A stretch of 64,000 bases of DNA from Anaerolineae bacterium (GTDB taxonomy: Bacteria; Chloroflexota; Anaerolineae; Aggregatilineales; UBA2796): the NCBI GenBank assembly GCA_019637555.1, contig JAHBVK010000004.1, positions 1 to 64,000 on the forward strand, in the 5' to 3' direction. Made by a program: the position numbers and the translations under genes. Positions 50,032-57,025 of the stretch are shown here, in pieces. The notes beneath the pieces are model-generated. The model worked only from the letters and a program-made list of their open reading frames with translations. It searched no databases and had not been told where the DNA came from. Every line of letters begins with the position of its first letter. The stretch's first letter is position 1.

Positions 50032-50361
50032 ATGAATCTGGGAGTTTTTTCGCTTAGTCTAGCGGTCAAGGATTTGAAAGCTTCGCACGAGTTCTACGAG
50101 AAGCTTGGCTTTAAAAAGCTTGATGGTGACGATGTGAAATGGCTGATTCTAGAAAATGGTGATACTAAGATAGGCTTGTTTCAAGGCATGTTTGAGCAAA
50201 ATGTACTTGCCTTCAACCCCGCAGATGTGCGTAATGTTCAAAAACAACTGAAGCAAAGTGGCATTACCTTCGTTTTGGAAGCAGACGAATCCACTGTCGG
50301 TCCTGCTCACGCTATGCTGCTCGATCCCGACGGCAATCCGATCCTTATGGATCAATTCTAA
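50032..50361 (+). CDS. Glyoxalase/VOC family protein
   Basis: A 109-residue VOC protein. VFSLSLAVKDLKASHEFYEKLGFKKLDGD is the first unit and SGITFVLEADESTVGPAHAMLLDPDGNPILMDQ the last, ending in the D-P-D-G-N motif. TTGGAGGACCT gives a good ribosome-binding site before ATG 50032, 17 bases after the AraC-type gene, so the two are likely co-transcribed. Its AraC/GyrI neighbour and VOC fold suggest a small-molecule stress or drug-binding role; this is inference. Confidence 0.88.
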   Translation: MNLGVFSLSLAVKDLKASHEFYEKLGFKKLDGDDVKWLILENGDTKIGLFQGMFEQNVLAFNPADVRNVQKQLKQSGITFVLEADESTVGPAHAMLLDPDGNPILMDQF

Positions 50362-50382
50362 ACGACTAACCAATCCCTACCC

Positions 50383-50411
50383 TTGAATCCCCGCAGACCC
50401 TATGCTATGAT
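50383..50411 (+). promoter_or_regulatory. Promoter of the ribosomal-protein operon
   Basis: TTGAAT (50383-50388), 17-base spacer, TATGAT (50406-50411). It lies after the VOC gene and before rpsK, giving a transcript that begins around 50418 with a leader of about 60 bases. Confidence 0.75.
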
Positions 50412-50433
50412 CCCGCATTGCCAAAACCCAAAG

Positions 50434-50460
50434 ATCAGCGTTTTCTCGCTGATTTTTTTT
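50434..50460 (+). terminator. Leader terminator (attenuator) before rpsK
   Basis: ATCAGCG, loop TTTTCT, CGCTGAT, followed by seven more T. It lies between the promoter above and the GAGGAG ribosome-binding site of rpsK, so it can stop transcription before the gene: an attenuation site for the r-protein operon. Confidence 0.8.
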
Positions 50461-50477
50461 GAGGAGTGCAAGTAATA

Positions 50478-50921
50478 ATGGGTAGACCAGCATCAACTGG
50501 TGGCGCAGCGGGCGGACGTAGAGGCGCAGCAGCTCCTCGTCGTGGTGCCGCAGCGGCAAAGAAGACGCGCAAGAATATCCCTTACGGGCAGGCGCACATT
50601 CACGCCACGTTCAACAACACGATTGTCTCGATCTCTGATCAGCAGGGCAACGTGATCACGTGGGCAAGCGCCGGAACTGCGAACTTCAAGGGCAGCCGTA
50701 AGAGCACGCCCTATGCCGCACGCGTGGCTGCACAGCAAGCCGCCGATGTCGCCAAAGAGAACGGGATGCAGGAAGTAGACGTTTTCGTGAAGGGACCGGG
50801 ACCGGGTCGTGAAGCCGCCATCCGTGCGATTCAGGCAAGTGGTCTGCGCGTTCGTTCCATCGCTGACGTTACGCCTGTGCCTCACAACGGAGTACGCCCG
50901 CCCAAAAAGCGCCGCGTCTAG
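50478..50921 (+). CDS. rpsK: 30S ribosomal protein S11
   Basis: A 147-residue S11. The conserved core runs from [16 protein letters not shown] to the C-terminal [18 protein letters not shown]. The first 35 residues form a Gly/Ala/Arg-rich extension ([19 protein letters not shown]) not present in the standard protein. It shapes the 30S platform and contacts 16S rRNA near the decoding region. GAGGAG precedes ATG 50478. S13, normally just upstream, is absent here; a promoter and attenuator replace it. Confidence 0.97.
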   Translation: MGRPASTGGAAGGRRGAAAPRRGAAAAKKTRKNIPYGQAHIHATFNNTIVSISDQQGNVITWASAGTANFKGSRKSTPYAARVAAQQAADVAKENGMQEVDVFVKGPGPGREAAIRAIQASGLRVRSIADVTPVPHNGVRPPKKRRV

Positions 50922-50970
50922 TCGCTTCACTGGCAGTTTCGGCTGTCAACTTTAGTATCTCACAATCGCA

Positions 50971-51037
50971 TACACCAATTCTTTCGGTCAGAGTTCAGAT
51001 CGACTGGTGTAAACACACTGCTCTACTTTAGAGTGTG
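50971..51037 (+). promoter_or_regulatory. Structured leader of rpsD
   Basis: TACACCA (50971-50977) pairs with TGGTGTA (51005-51011), and CACACT (51014-51019) pairs with AGTGTG (51032-51037), immediately before the GGAGG ribosome-binding site. S4 is the classic autoregulator of this operon in other bacteria, so the leader is a candidate S4 target; that is inference. Confidence 0.45.
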
Positions 51038-51046
51038 GAGGACGCC

Positions 51047-51697
51047 TTGGCTCGTTATATCGGACCCGTCTGCAAGATCTGCCGCCGCGAAGGGGAAAAG
51101 TTATTCCTCAAGGGTGCGCGCTGTCTTTCTCCTAAGTGCTCCATCGAGCGCCGCAGCTACCCGCCGGGTCAGCACGGTAAAGAGACCCAATACAAGAAGG
51201 GTCGCACTTCCGACTTCAGCACGCAGTTGCGTGAGAAGCAGAAGGCACGTCGTATTTACGGCGTTTTGGAGCGTCAATTCTACCGCTACTACTCCGAAGC
51301 GAATCGCCGTGCCGGTCCTACGGGCACGAACCTACTCGCACTGTTGGAAACCCGCCTCGACAATGTGATCTATCGCCTCGGTCTGGCTGATAGCCGCGCT
51401 CAGGCACGCCAACTGGTTCAACACGCCCACTTCGACATTAATGGTGTCTCCACCAACATTTCGTCGTACAGCGTGCGTCCGGGCGACACGATCACCGTTC
51501 ACCCGACCAGCCGCAATCTGCGCTACTTCCGCGAAATCCGCAGCTATCTGGCGGAGCGCCCCGGTGCGCCTGACTGGTTAACCCTGAACGTAAGCAATGA
51601 TGGCAACATCGAAGCCAAGCTGATCCGTTTGCCAGAGCGTCTGGAAATCACGCTGCCGCTAAACGAACAGCTGATCGTGGAATACTACTCGCGCTAA
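51047..51697 (+). CDS. rpsD: 30S ribosomal protein S4
   Basis: A 216-residue S4 starting with TTG: ARYIGPVCKICRREGEKLFL. The four-Cys zinc site is present (CKIC and CLSPKC). The S4 RNA-binding domain is the stretch RLDNVIYRLGLADSRAQARQLVQHAHFDING (in two pieces) near residue 105. S4 starts 30S assembly and in other bacteria controls its own operon by translation. GGAGG precedes the TTG. There is a 125-base structured gap before it. Confidence 0.97.
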   Translation: MARYIGPVCKICRREGEKLFLKGARCLSPKCSIERRSYPPGQHGKETQYKKGRTSDFSTQLREKQKARRIYGVLERQFYRYYSEANRRAGPTGTNLLALLETRLDNVIYRLGLADSRAQARQLVQHAHFDINGVSTNISSYSVRPGDTITVHPTSRNLRYFREIRSYLAERPGAPDWLTLNVSNDGNIEAKLIRLPERLEITLPLNEQLIVEYYSR

Positions 51698-51724
51698 AGC
51701 GTAAGTTAACAGTATTGAGTCGAG

Positions 51725-51761
51725 GCGTTAAAAACCTTAAGGTTTTATGAAACCTTAACGC
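51725..51761 (+). promoter_or_regulatory. Alternative hairpins in the rpsD-rpoA gap
   Basis: GCGTTAA (51725-51731) pairs with TTAACGC (51755-51761). Inside, AAGGTTT (51739-51745) pairs either with AAACCTT at 51750-51756 or with the AAACCTT at 51732-51738. The two inner pairings exclude each other, which suggests a switch or an mRNA processing site 38 to 170 bases before rpoA. Confidence 0.5.
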
Positions 51762-51868
51762 TTCAAGCAGCCAAGTTTCATGTATGATTAGCGGTTCTCG
51801 TTCCGCTTATCCTATCAACTGCTATAGCGTATATTCGCTTCGGCTCAAGCCTGCTCAGGAGGGCTACC

Positions 51869-52864
51869 TTGACAGTAAGTAACATGGTGCTGCCCAAGAT
51901 CGAAGGGGACGCGAGTTCTCGTAAGTACGGGCGTTTTGTGATCAGCCCGCTGGAAAGCGGCTATGGAATCACCTTGGGTAACGCGTTGCGCCGCGTTCTC
52001 TTGTCGTCACTGCCCGGCGCTGCCGTGACCTCGATCCGCGTCTCTGACGTGCATCACGAATTTTCTAGCATCCCGCATGTGCGCGAGGATATGACGCAGC
52101 TAATTCTGCAAGTGAAGCAGCTCCGTTTGAAGCTGCACGGCACGGAATCGGCGCGTCTACGTTTGGAAGTACACGGCGAAGGCACGGTGACGGCGGCGGA
52201 TATTCTGTATCCGCCCGAAGTCGAGGTGATCAACCCCGACCTGTATCTGTTCACCGTCGATGATGAGAACGCGCATCTGGAAATGGAACTGACCGTACAA
52301 TCGGGACGTGGCTTCAGTCCCGCCGAGGAACGTGGTCGGCTGCCCATCGGTGAGCTACCCGTTGACGCCATCTACAGCCCGATCCGCCGCGTCAACTTCG
52401 ATGTCGAACCAGCGCGTGTTGGTCAGCGCACCAACTACGACAAGCTGATTCTAGAAGTGTGGACGGATGGCACGATCCGCGCTGATGAAGCGACGGGTGA
52501 AGCTGCCCGCATCCTGATGACGCACTTGCACGCCCTCGCTGGCGTCAAGCCCGGCGACATCGTGGCACTGCCCGTCGGTGAGGAAACCGAAACCGATAAG
52601 CGCGGCAGCTACGATGAGGAGCGTTTCAACACGCCCATCGAGTCGCTCGATCTCAGCGTGCGCGTGTTCAACTCGCTCAAGCGTACTGGCATCACCACCG
52701 TTGGTGAGGTGCTGGAAATGCTGGATCGCGGTCCCGACGCGATGTTGGCGATCCGCAACTTTGGTGAGAAATCGCTCGACGAACTCGTTGGGCGCTTGAA
52801 GGAAAAGGGATTCATCGCGCAGGACGCTGATGTAGCGCCGCTGCTGCCGAGTCCCGTACAATAA
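51869..52864 (+). CDS. rpoA: RNA polymerase alpha subunit
   Basis: A 331-residue alpha subunit starting with TTG after AGGAGG. N-terminal domain: FVISPLESGYGITLGNALRRVLLSSLPGAAVTSI (in two pieces), then VREDMTQLILQVKQL and IYSPIRRVNFDVEPARVGQRTNYDKLILEV. C-terminal DNA/regulator-contact domain: ESLDLSVRVFNSLKRTGITTVGEVLEML and IRNFGEKSLDELVGRLKEKGF. The dimeric N-terminal part assembles beta and beta-prime; the C-terminal part binds UP elements and activators. The gap after it contains a large hairpin. Confidence 0.97.
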   Translation: MTVSNMVLPKIEGDASSRKYGRFVISPLESGYGITLGNALRRVLLSSLPGAAVTSIRVSDVHHEFSSIPHVREDMTQLILQVKQLRLKLHGTESARLRLEVHGEGTVTAADILYPPEVEVINPDLYLFTVDDENAHLEMELTVQSGRGFSPAEERGRLPIGELPVDAIYSPIRRVNFDVEPARVGQRTNYDKLILEVWTDGTIRADEATGEAARILMTHLHALAGVKPGDIVALPVGEETETDKRGSYDEERFNTPIESLDLSVRVFNSLKRTGITTVGEVLEMLDRGPDAMLAIRNFGEKSLDELVGRLKEKGFIAQDADVAPLLPSPVQ

Positions 52865-52907
52865 TAATGGATGGACGAAGCGACGCGCGTCCCTAAATAA
52901 AGGCGAC

Positions 52908-52961
52908 CTGCTCCCAGATAGCGCCAACGACATTGCGGTGCGTTGGCGCGTAGGGGAGCAG
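52908..52961 (+). promoter_or_regulatory. Two-tier hairpin before rplQ
   Basis: Outer arms CTGCTCCC (52908-52915) and GGGAGCAG (52954-52961), inner arms GCGCCAACG (52921-52929) and CGTTGGCGC (52941-52949), both perfect. It occupies half of the 119-base rpoA-rplQ gap and ends about 8 bases before the AAGGAAGG ribosome-binding site. No T-run follows. A binding site for L17 or another regulator is possible. Confidence 0.65.
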
Positions 52962-52983
52962 TATTCAAGGAAGGTAGGCTGTA

Positions 52984-53748
52984 ATGAGACACCGCAAGTT
53001 CGGAAAACATTTAGGGCGCAATACTGGTCAGCGTAATGCGCTGCGCCGCACCCTGATCACGCAGTTGTTCATGCACGAGCGTATTCGTACCACACGCGCT
53101 AAGGCTGATGCGGTACGCGGCACGGCGGAACACTTGATCACGATGGCGAAGCGCGGTCTTGCTCACCCCGATCCGCTGCGCGTCGTACACGTCCGCCGTC
53201 TGTTGAACGGACGCTTGGACAGCAACGACGTTGCCGACAAGGTGCTCACCGTCCTCGCGCCGCGTTACGCGGAACGTCCGGGCGGCTACACGCGCATCTA
53301 CAAGCTAGGACCCCGCAAAGGCGATGCCGCCGAGATGGTGCTGCTAGAACTGGTAGATCGTGGTGGTGGCGATGATGAAGAATCCGCTGCTGCTTCACAG
53401 ACCGTTGGTGGTCGTGCGCGCGGCTTGATCAATCGCATTCGTGGTCGTGGTGCAGCTCAAACGGCGCAAACCAGTGATTCGGGCACGCGTGACAAGCTCA
53501 CTCGCATCGAGGGCATTGGCTCCAAGGTGCAGCAGGCATTGTATGACTCAGGGATTACCACCTTCGAGCAGCTTGCCAGCACTTCTGGCGAGGAACTCAC
53601 CCGTCTGGTCAAGGAAGAGAAGAAGATCAACATTGTTGGTGATGCTTCCACTTGGCCCCGTCAGGCACAGTACATCGTCGATGGCGATGATGCTGGCTTG
53701 AAGACGTACCAAGATCGGCTGGTCGGCGGGCGCGAACCCAACGAATAA
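52984..53748 (+). CDS. rplQ: 50S ribosomal protein L17 with C-terminal helix-hairpin-helix domain
   Basis: A 254-residue protein: a normal L17 (about residues 1-125; MRHRKFGKHLGRNTGQR, RRLLNGRLDSNDVADKVL, GGYTRIYKLGPRKGDAAEM) plus a linker rich in Gly, Arg and Ser and then an 85-residue HhH domain at 170-254 (bases 53491-53745). That domain reads DKLTRIEGIGSKVQQALYDS, GITTFEQLASTSGEELTRLV, IVGDASTWPRQAQYIVDGD and ends [13 protein letters not shown]. The same domain ends L13 encoded at 54592. HhH domains of this type bind nucleic acid or mediate protein contact. L17 lies near the 50S exit tunnel, so the tail may reach the cytoplasmic face; its role is unknown. Confidence 0.96.
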   Translation: MRHRKFGKHLGRNTGQRNALRRTLITQLFMHERIRTTRAKADAVRGTAEHLITMAKRGLAHPDPLRVVHVRRLLNGRLDSNDVADKVLTVLAPRYAERPGGYTRIYKLGPRKGDAAEMVLLELVDRGGGDDEESAAASQTVGGRARGLINRIRGRGAAQTAQTSDSGTRDKLTRIEGIGSKVQQALYDSGITTFEQLASTSGEELTRLVKEEKKINIVGDASTWPRQAQYIVDGDDAGLKTYQDRLVGGREPNE

Positions 53749-53764
53749 ACATTAGTCAATTAGC

Positions 53765-54589
53765 GTGCAGCGGTACAAAGCCATCCTCGCCTACGATGGC
53801 ACGCGCTATTCAGGGTTTCAGAAGCAAGCTGGCGCTGCGCCAACTATTCTGGGAACTGTGGAAGCTGCGCTAACGAAGCTGAATGAGCAAGGCACAACGG
53901 TACGGGTACTCGGCGCGGGCAGAACCGATGTCGGGGTACACGCCAGCGGGCAAGTGATCAGCTTCGACTTGGATGGCTGGAAACACGGCGACGACACACT
54001 GCTTCAGGCAGTGAACGCAACCTTACCAACCGATATAGCGATCTTGCGGCTAGAACGGGCAGCAGCGGACTTTCATCCGCGTTTCGATGCCCGCAGCCGC
54101 ACCTATCGCTATCTGGTGTATGCAGCGCCAGTCCGCCAACCTCTGCTCGGTCACAATCACTGGCAGATCAGAGTGAGGGAGGAGGAGAGCGATGCGCCGC
54201 ATCTTGACAGGATGCAGCAGGCAGCCGCACAATTGCCGGGCATTCACGACTTCGCAGCTTTCGGTTCAGCGCCGGAAGGTGAAGCGGGCGTGCAGGGCAG
54301 CACAGTACGGCAGGTCTTTCGCTCTGAGTGGACAGAAGCGTTACCTGATCAATGGGGCGGGCGCGTGCTGACGTACACGATTGAGGCGAATGCATTCCTT
54401 TATCACATGGTTCGCGCCATCGTCGCCGGATTGGTGGACGTGGGCATGAACCGGATGAGCGTCGAGGCATTCACTCAGCGGTTTAGGGATCGCCGTCGCT
54501 TCGGTAAATTAGCGCCGCCGCACGGATTGACCTTGATTGAAGTAAAATATGAAACTGACAGTAGCGGGACGACGCCCGCTGGAGACTAA
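53765..54589 (+). CDS. truA: tRNA pseudouridine synthase A
   Basis: A 274-residue Tru[19 protein letters not shown] is the start motif, [20 protein letters not shown] holds the catalytic Asp in GRTD near residue 58, and [17 protein letters not shown] and [17 protein letters not shown] are the other conserved parts. It makes pseudouridine at positions 38-40 of tRNA anticodon stems. GTG start; it fills the gap between rplQ and rplM as in many bacteria and overlaps the rplM leader by no bases (2-base gap). Confidence 0.95.
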   Translation: MQRYKAILAYDGTRYSGFQKQAGAAPTILGTVEAALTKLNEQGTTVRVLGAGRTDVGVHASGQVISFDLDGWKHGDDTLLQAVNATLPTDIAILRLERAAADFHPRFDARSRTYRYLVYAAPVRQPLLGHNHWQIRVREEESDAPHLDRMQQAAAQLPGIHDFAAFGSAPEGEAGVQGSTVRQVFRSEWTEALPDQWGGRVLTYTIEANAFLYHMVRAIVAGLVDVGMNRMSVEAFTQRFRDRRRFGKLAPPHGLTLIEVKYETDSSGTTPAGD

Positions 54590-54591
54590 TC

Positions 54592-55503
54592 ATGAAGTAT
54601 AAAACATACACACCATCTGCTCCCACGATTGAGCGCAAGTGGTATGTGGTGGACGCGGCGGGTATGACTCTGGGGCGTCTAGCTTCCCGTGTGGCTCATA
54701 TCCTGCGCGGCAAACACAAAGCCACCTTCACCCCGAACCTCGACACGGGCGATTTCGTCATCGTGTTGAATTCGGAGAAGGTCACCGTCACGGGTGATCG
54801 CATGGAGAGCAAGCTATACCGCCGTCACTCGCAGTATCCCGGTGGCTTCAAAGAGTTCACCCTGCGCGAGATGATGGCGAAGGATTCTCGCCGCGTGATC
54901 GAGATCGCCGTTAAGGGTATGCTGCCGCATAACCGTCTGGGCGATAAGCTGGCGAAGAAGCTGAAGGTATACAAGGGCGCGGAGCATCCTCATGCTGCCC
55001 AGAAGCCCGAAGTCATCGACATCAGCAACGTCAACGTGACCACATGGCGTCCGAAGTCCGTAGAAAAGCAGCAGGATGCCAGTGTTGTCCACGAAGTTGG
55101 TACTTACGTGCCACCCAAAGAGGAAGCCGCTTCTTCGTGGGTTAAGGTAGCCGAAAGCGTCAAGGATAAGCCCGCGCTGCGCCTGCCCAAGGCTGAGCCG
55201 AAGGCAAAGCCCGCCAAGAAAGCTGCCAAAGCTCCCGCTGGCGCGGATGATTTGCAGCGCATCGAGGGCATTGGTCCGAAGGTGAAGCAAGCGTTGTATG
55301 ACGCGGGCATCAACACCTTTGCGCAGTTGGCAGCGCTTTCCGGCGAAGAACTGACCCGCATCGTCAAGACCGAAGGGCGCGTCAACATTGTTGGCGATGC
55401 CGCTACATGGCCCAAGCAGGCAAAACTCATTGTCGATGGCGATGAGGAAGGTCTGAAAGTTTATCAGGATCGTCTGGTTGGCGGACGCGAACCGAACGAA
55501 TAG
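54592..55503 (+). CDS. rplM: 50S ribosomal protein L13 with C-terminal helix-hairpin-helix domain
   Basis: A 303-residue protein, about twice the usual L13 length. The L13 core (residues 1-145) is intact: [58 protein letters not shown] 70-residue linker rich in Lys, Ala and Pro ([19 protein letters not shown]) follows, then an 85-residue HhH domain at 219-303 (bases 55246-55500): [40 protein letters not shown], and the ending [13 protein letters not shown] shared with L17. 64 of 85 residues agree with the L17 tail by my alignment, while the DNA differs at many third positions. The tail's function is not known. Confidence 0.96.
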   Translation: MKYKTYTPSAPTIERKWYVVDAAGMTLGRLASRVAHILRGKHKATFTPNLDTGDFVIVLNSEKVTVTGDRMESKLYRRHSQYPGGFKEFTLREMMAKDSRRVIEIAVKGMLPHNRLGDKLAKKLKVYKGAEHPHAAQKPEVIDISNVNVTTWRPKSVEKQQDASVVHEVGTYVPPKEEAASSWVKVAESVKDKPALRLPKAEPKAKPAKKAAKAPAGADDLQRIEGIGPKVKQALYDAGINTFAQLAALSGEELTRIVKTEGRVNIVGDAATWPKQAKLIVDGDEEGLKVYQDRLVGGREPNE

Positions 55504-55533
55504 CCCAAGAAGCTGATCAAGGAATGATGAATC

Positions 55534-55929
55534 ATGGCTGATCGATACTACGAAGGCATCGGACGACGCAAAGAAGCCAGCGCCCGCGTCCGCCTGCACC
55601 CCGGTGGCACTGGCAAGATCCTGATCAACGATAAAGACGGCGCGGATTTCTTCCCCCGCATCGGCGATCTGGATAAGGTAATCGCGCCGCTGAAGGCAGT
55701 TGGTGCGGAAAGCAGCTACAACGTGACCGTGCATGTGCTCGGTGGCGGCATCACCGGACAATCCTCGGCAGTACAGCTCGGCGTTGCCCGCGCACTGCTG
55801 GAAGTTGATCCCGATCTGAAGCCGACGCTGCGTAAGGCTGGCTATCTGACGCGCGATGCCCGCGTGAAGGAACGCAAAAAGCCAGGTTTGGTACGCGCCC
55901 GCAAGGCTCCGACCTACACCAAGCGCTAA
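55534..55929 (+). CDS. rpsI: 30S ribosomal protein S9
   Basis: A 131-residue S9 of normal length. YYEGIGRRKEASARVRLHPG is the start, VHVLGGGITGQSSAVQLGVARALLE the central core, and the basic tail LVRARKAPTYTKR reaches the ribosomal P site tRNA. It has no HhH extension, unlike its partner L13. AAGGA precedes the ATG. It is the last gene of the cluster and is followed by a strong terminator. Confidence 0.97.
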   Translation: MADRYYEGIGRRKEASARVRLHPGGTGKILINDKDGADFFPRIGDLDKVIAPLKAVGAESSYNVTVHVLGGGITGQSSAVQLGVARALLEVDPDLKPTLRKAGYLTRDARVKERKKPGLVRARKAPTYTKR

Positions 55930-55950
55930 TTGCTGGTAGATACTAATAAA

Positions 55951-55981
55951 CAAACCGCCTGAAAACAGGCGGTTTGCTTTT
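55951..55981 (+). terminator. Intrinsic terminator after rpsI
   Basis: CAAACCGCCTG (55951-55961), loop AAAA, CAGGCGGTTTG (55966-55976), then CTTTT. Perfect 11-bp stem and T-run; it ends the ribosomal-protein transcript. Confidence 0.9.
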
Positions 55982-56011
55982 AGATTGCCTTAGCCGTCTA
56001 GGGCGTTCCCC

Positions 56012-56596
56012 TTATTTTGCTTCGCTGTCAGACTCTCGACGAGTGAGCAGCAGCCATACGCCAAATGCCACAATCACTAGCGGCCAGACCACATCCCAAG
56101 AGATATTCAAAATGAACACGCCACCGACTGCGGCTAGTATCAAGCCAAATACTGCTGTTGTTGACGAAGCTCGAGCTACGCCGAAATAAACCAGCAGCAA
56201 TCCAACCAAGACTAGCAGCCATTGCCAGATGCTGCCCATATTGCGTAAGAAGGGGAATGTTTCATCCAACTTCCAACCGCGTGTGAAACTCCAAGTGGGA
56301 TCCCAAATGAAGATTGCTGACAGTAACAGCACGAGAACGCCGATCACGCCCTGTGTCACTACGCTTGAGTTCAGCTTGCCAACGCGCAGATAGGTGATCA
56401 CGGCGCTGCCCAACGTGACGATGCCCGGAATGGCGATGAAAATCACCCACCAGTTACTGCTATTCGCTAAGACGCCTGCTTGCTGAAGCAGAAATACCCC
56501 ACCCAGTGCAATCAGGATCAGGGCAAAGGTGACGCGAGAACGGGAGACGACAAACCGATCAAAGGATGGATCATGAAGATGTGAGTGAGAGGACAT
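56012..56596 (-). CDS. Membrane protein, LiaI/LiaF-like transmembrane region
   Basis: A 194-residue protein with six hydrophobic segments arranged in pairs: FALILIALGGVFLLQQAGVL, WWVIFIAIPGIVTLGSAVI, VVTQGVIGVLVLLLSAIFIW, WQWLLVLVGLLLVYFGV, AVFGLILAAVGGVFILN and VVWPLVIVAFGVWLLL. The repeated pairing with a Trp-rich turn is what is seen in the DUF5668 / LiaI-LiaF-type membrane domain. It lacks the beta-rack domain of the protein at 7893. It may be involved in envelope stress; not proven. It is convergent with rpsI across the terminator. Confidence 0.6.
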   Translation of the reverse strand: MSSHSHLHDPSFDRFVVSRSRVTFALILIALGGVFLLQQAGVLANSSNWWVIFIAIPGIVTLGSAVITYLRVGKLNSSVVTQGVIGVLVLLLSAIFIWDPTWSFTRGWKLDETFPFLRNMGSIWQWLLVLVGLLLVYFGVARASSTTAVFGLILAAVGGVFILNISWDVVWPLVIVAFGVWLLLTRRESDSEAK

Positions 56597-57025
56597 ACCG
56601 CTGCTCCTTGAGGAAGTTCAGCCGATAAAAGTAGTTCCCCCACGCAAAGGTGATTGGCTTTAACTATGTGTGGTTAACTCCCCCTTAGCCCAACGCTCGT
56701 GACTTTCATCGTCAGCGCGCTGGTGCCGATTTCTTGCCCACTGTCTGCACATAGCTTTACATCATTTAGATTGTGGCATAGAGCCTGCTGCTGATCATAT
56801 GACATATATCACCCGTTTCTTAAACGTTTGTGACCACTGAGCGAAAGCCATTTTTGATCAGTGGCACAAACGAACCCGGAACTTGTAGAAATTCCGGGCT
56901 AGCACTATGGGAGTTATGAAGACACAGTCTGGCTGCGTCGATTGTCTCAAATCAGGCATTGATCCTCCGTTCGCACGTGGTGGCGCGACCAGCGCAAACA
57001 GGTGTAAACGGAGGAGTCGACTGGG
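56597..57025. other. Gap with two hairpins, no gene
   Basis: This 429-base gap precedes one minus-strand gene and follows another. It contains a 15-bp stem with one bulged A (56825-56840 pairing with 56858-56872, 17-base loop) and, right after it, CCCGGAA / TTCCGGG (56875-56881 and 56892-56898). Either could terminate the minus-strand gene that ends at 57026. I see nothing else that can be assigned. Confidence 0.55.
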
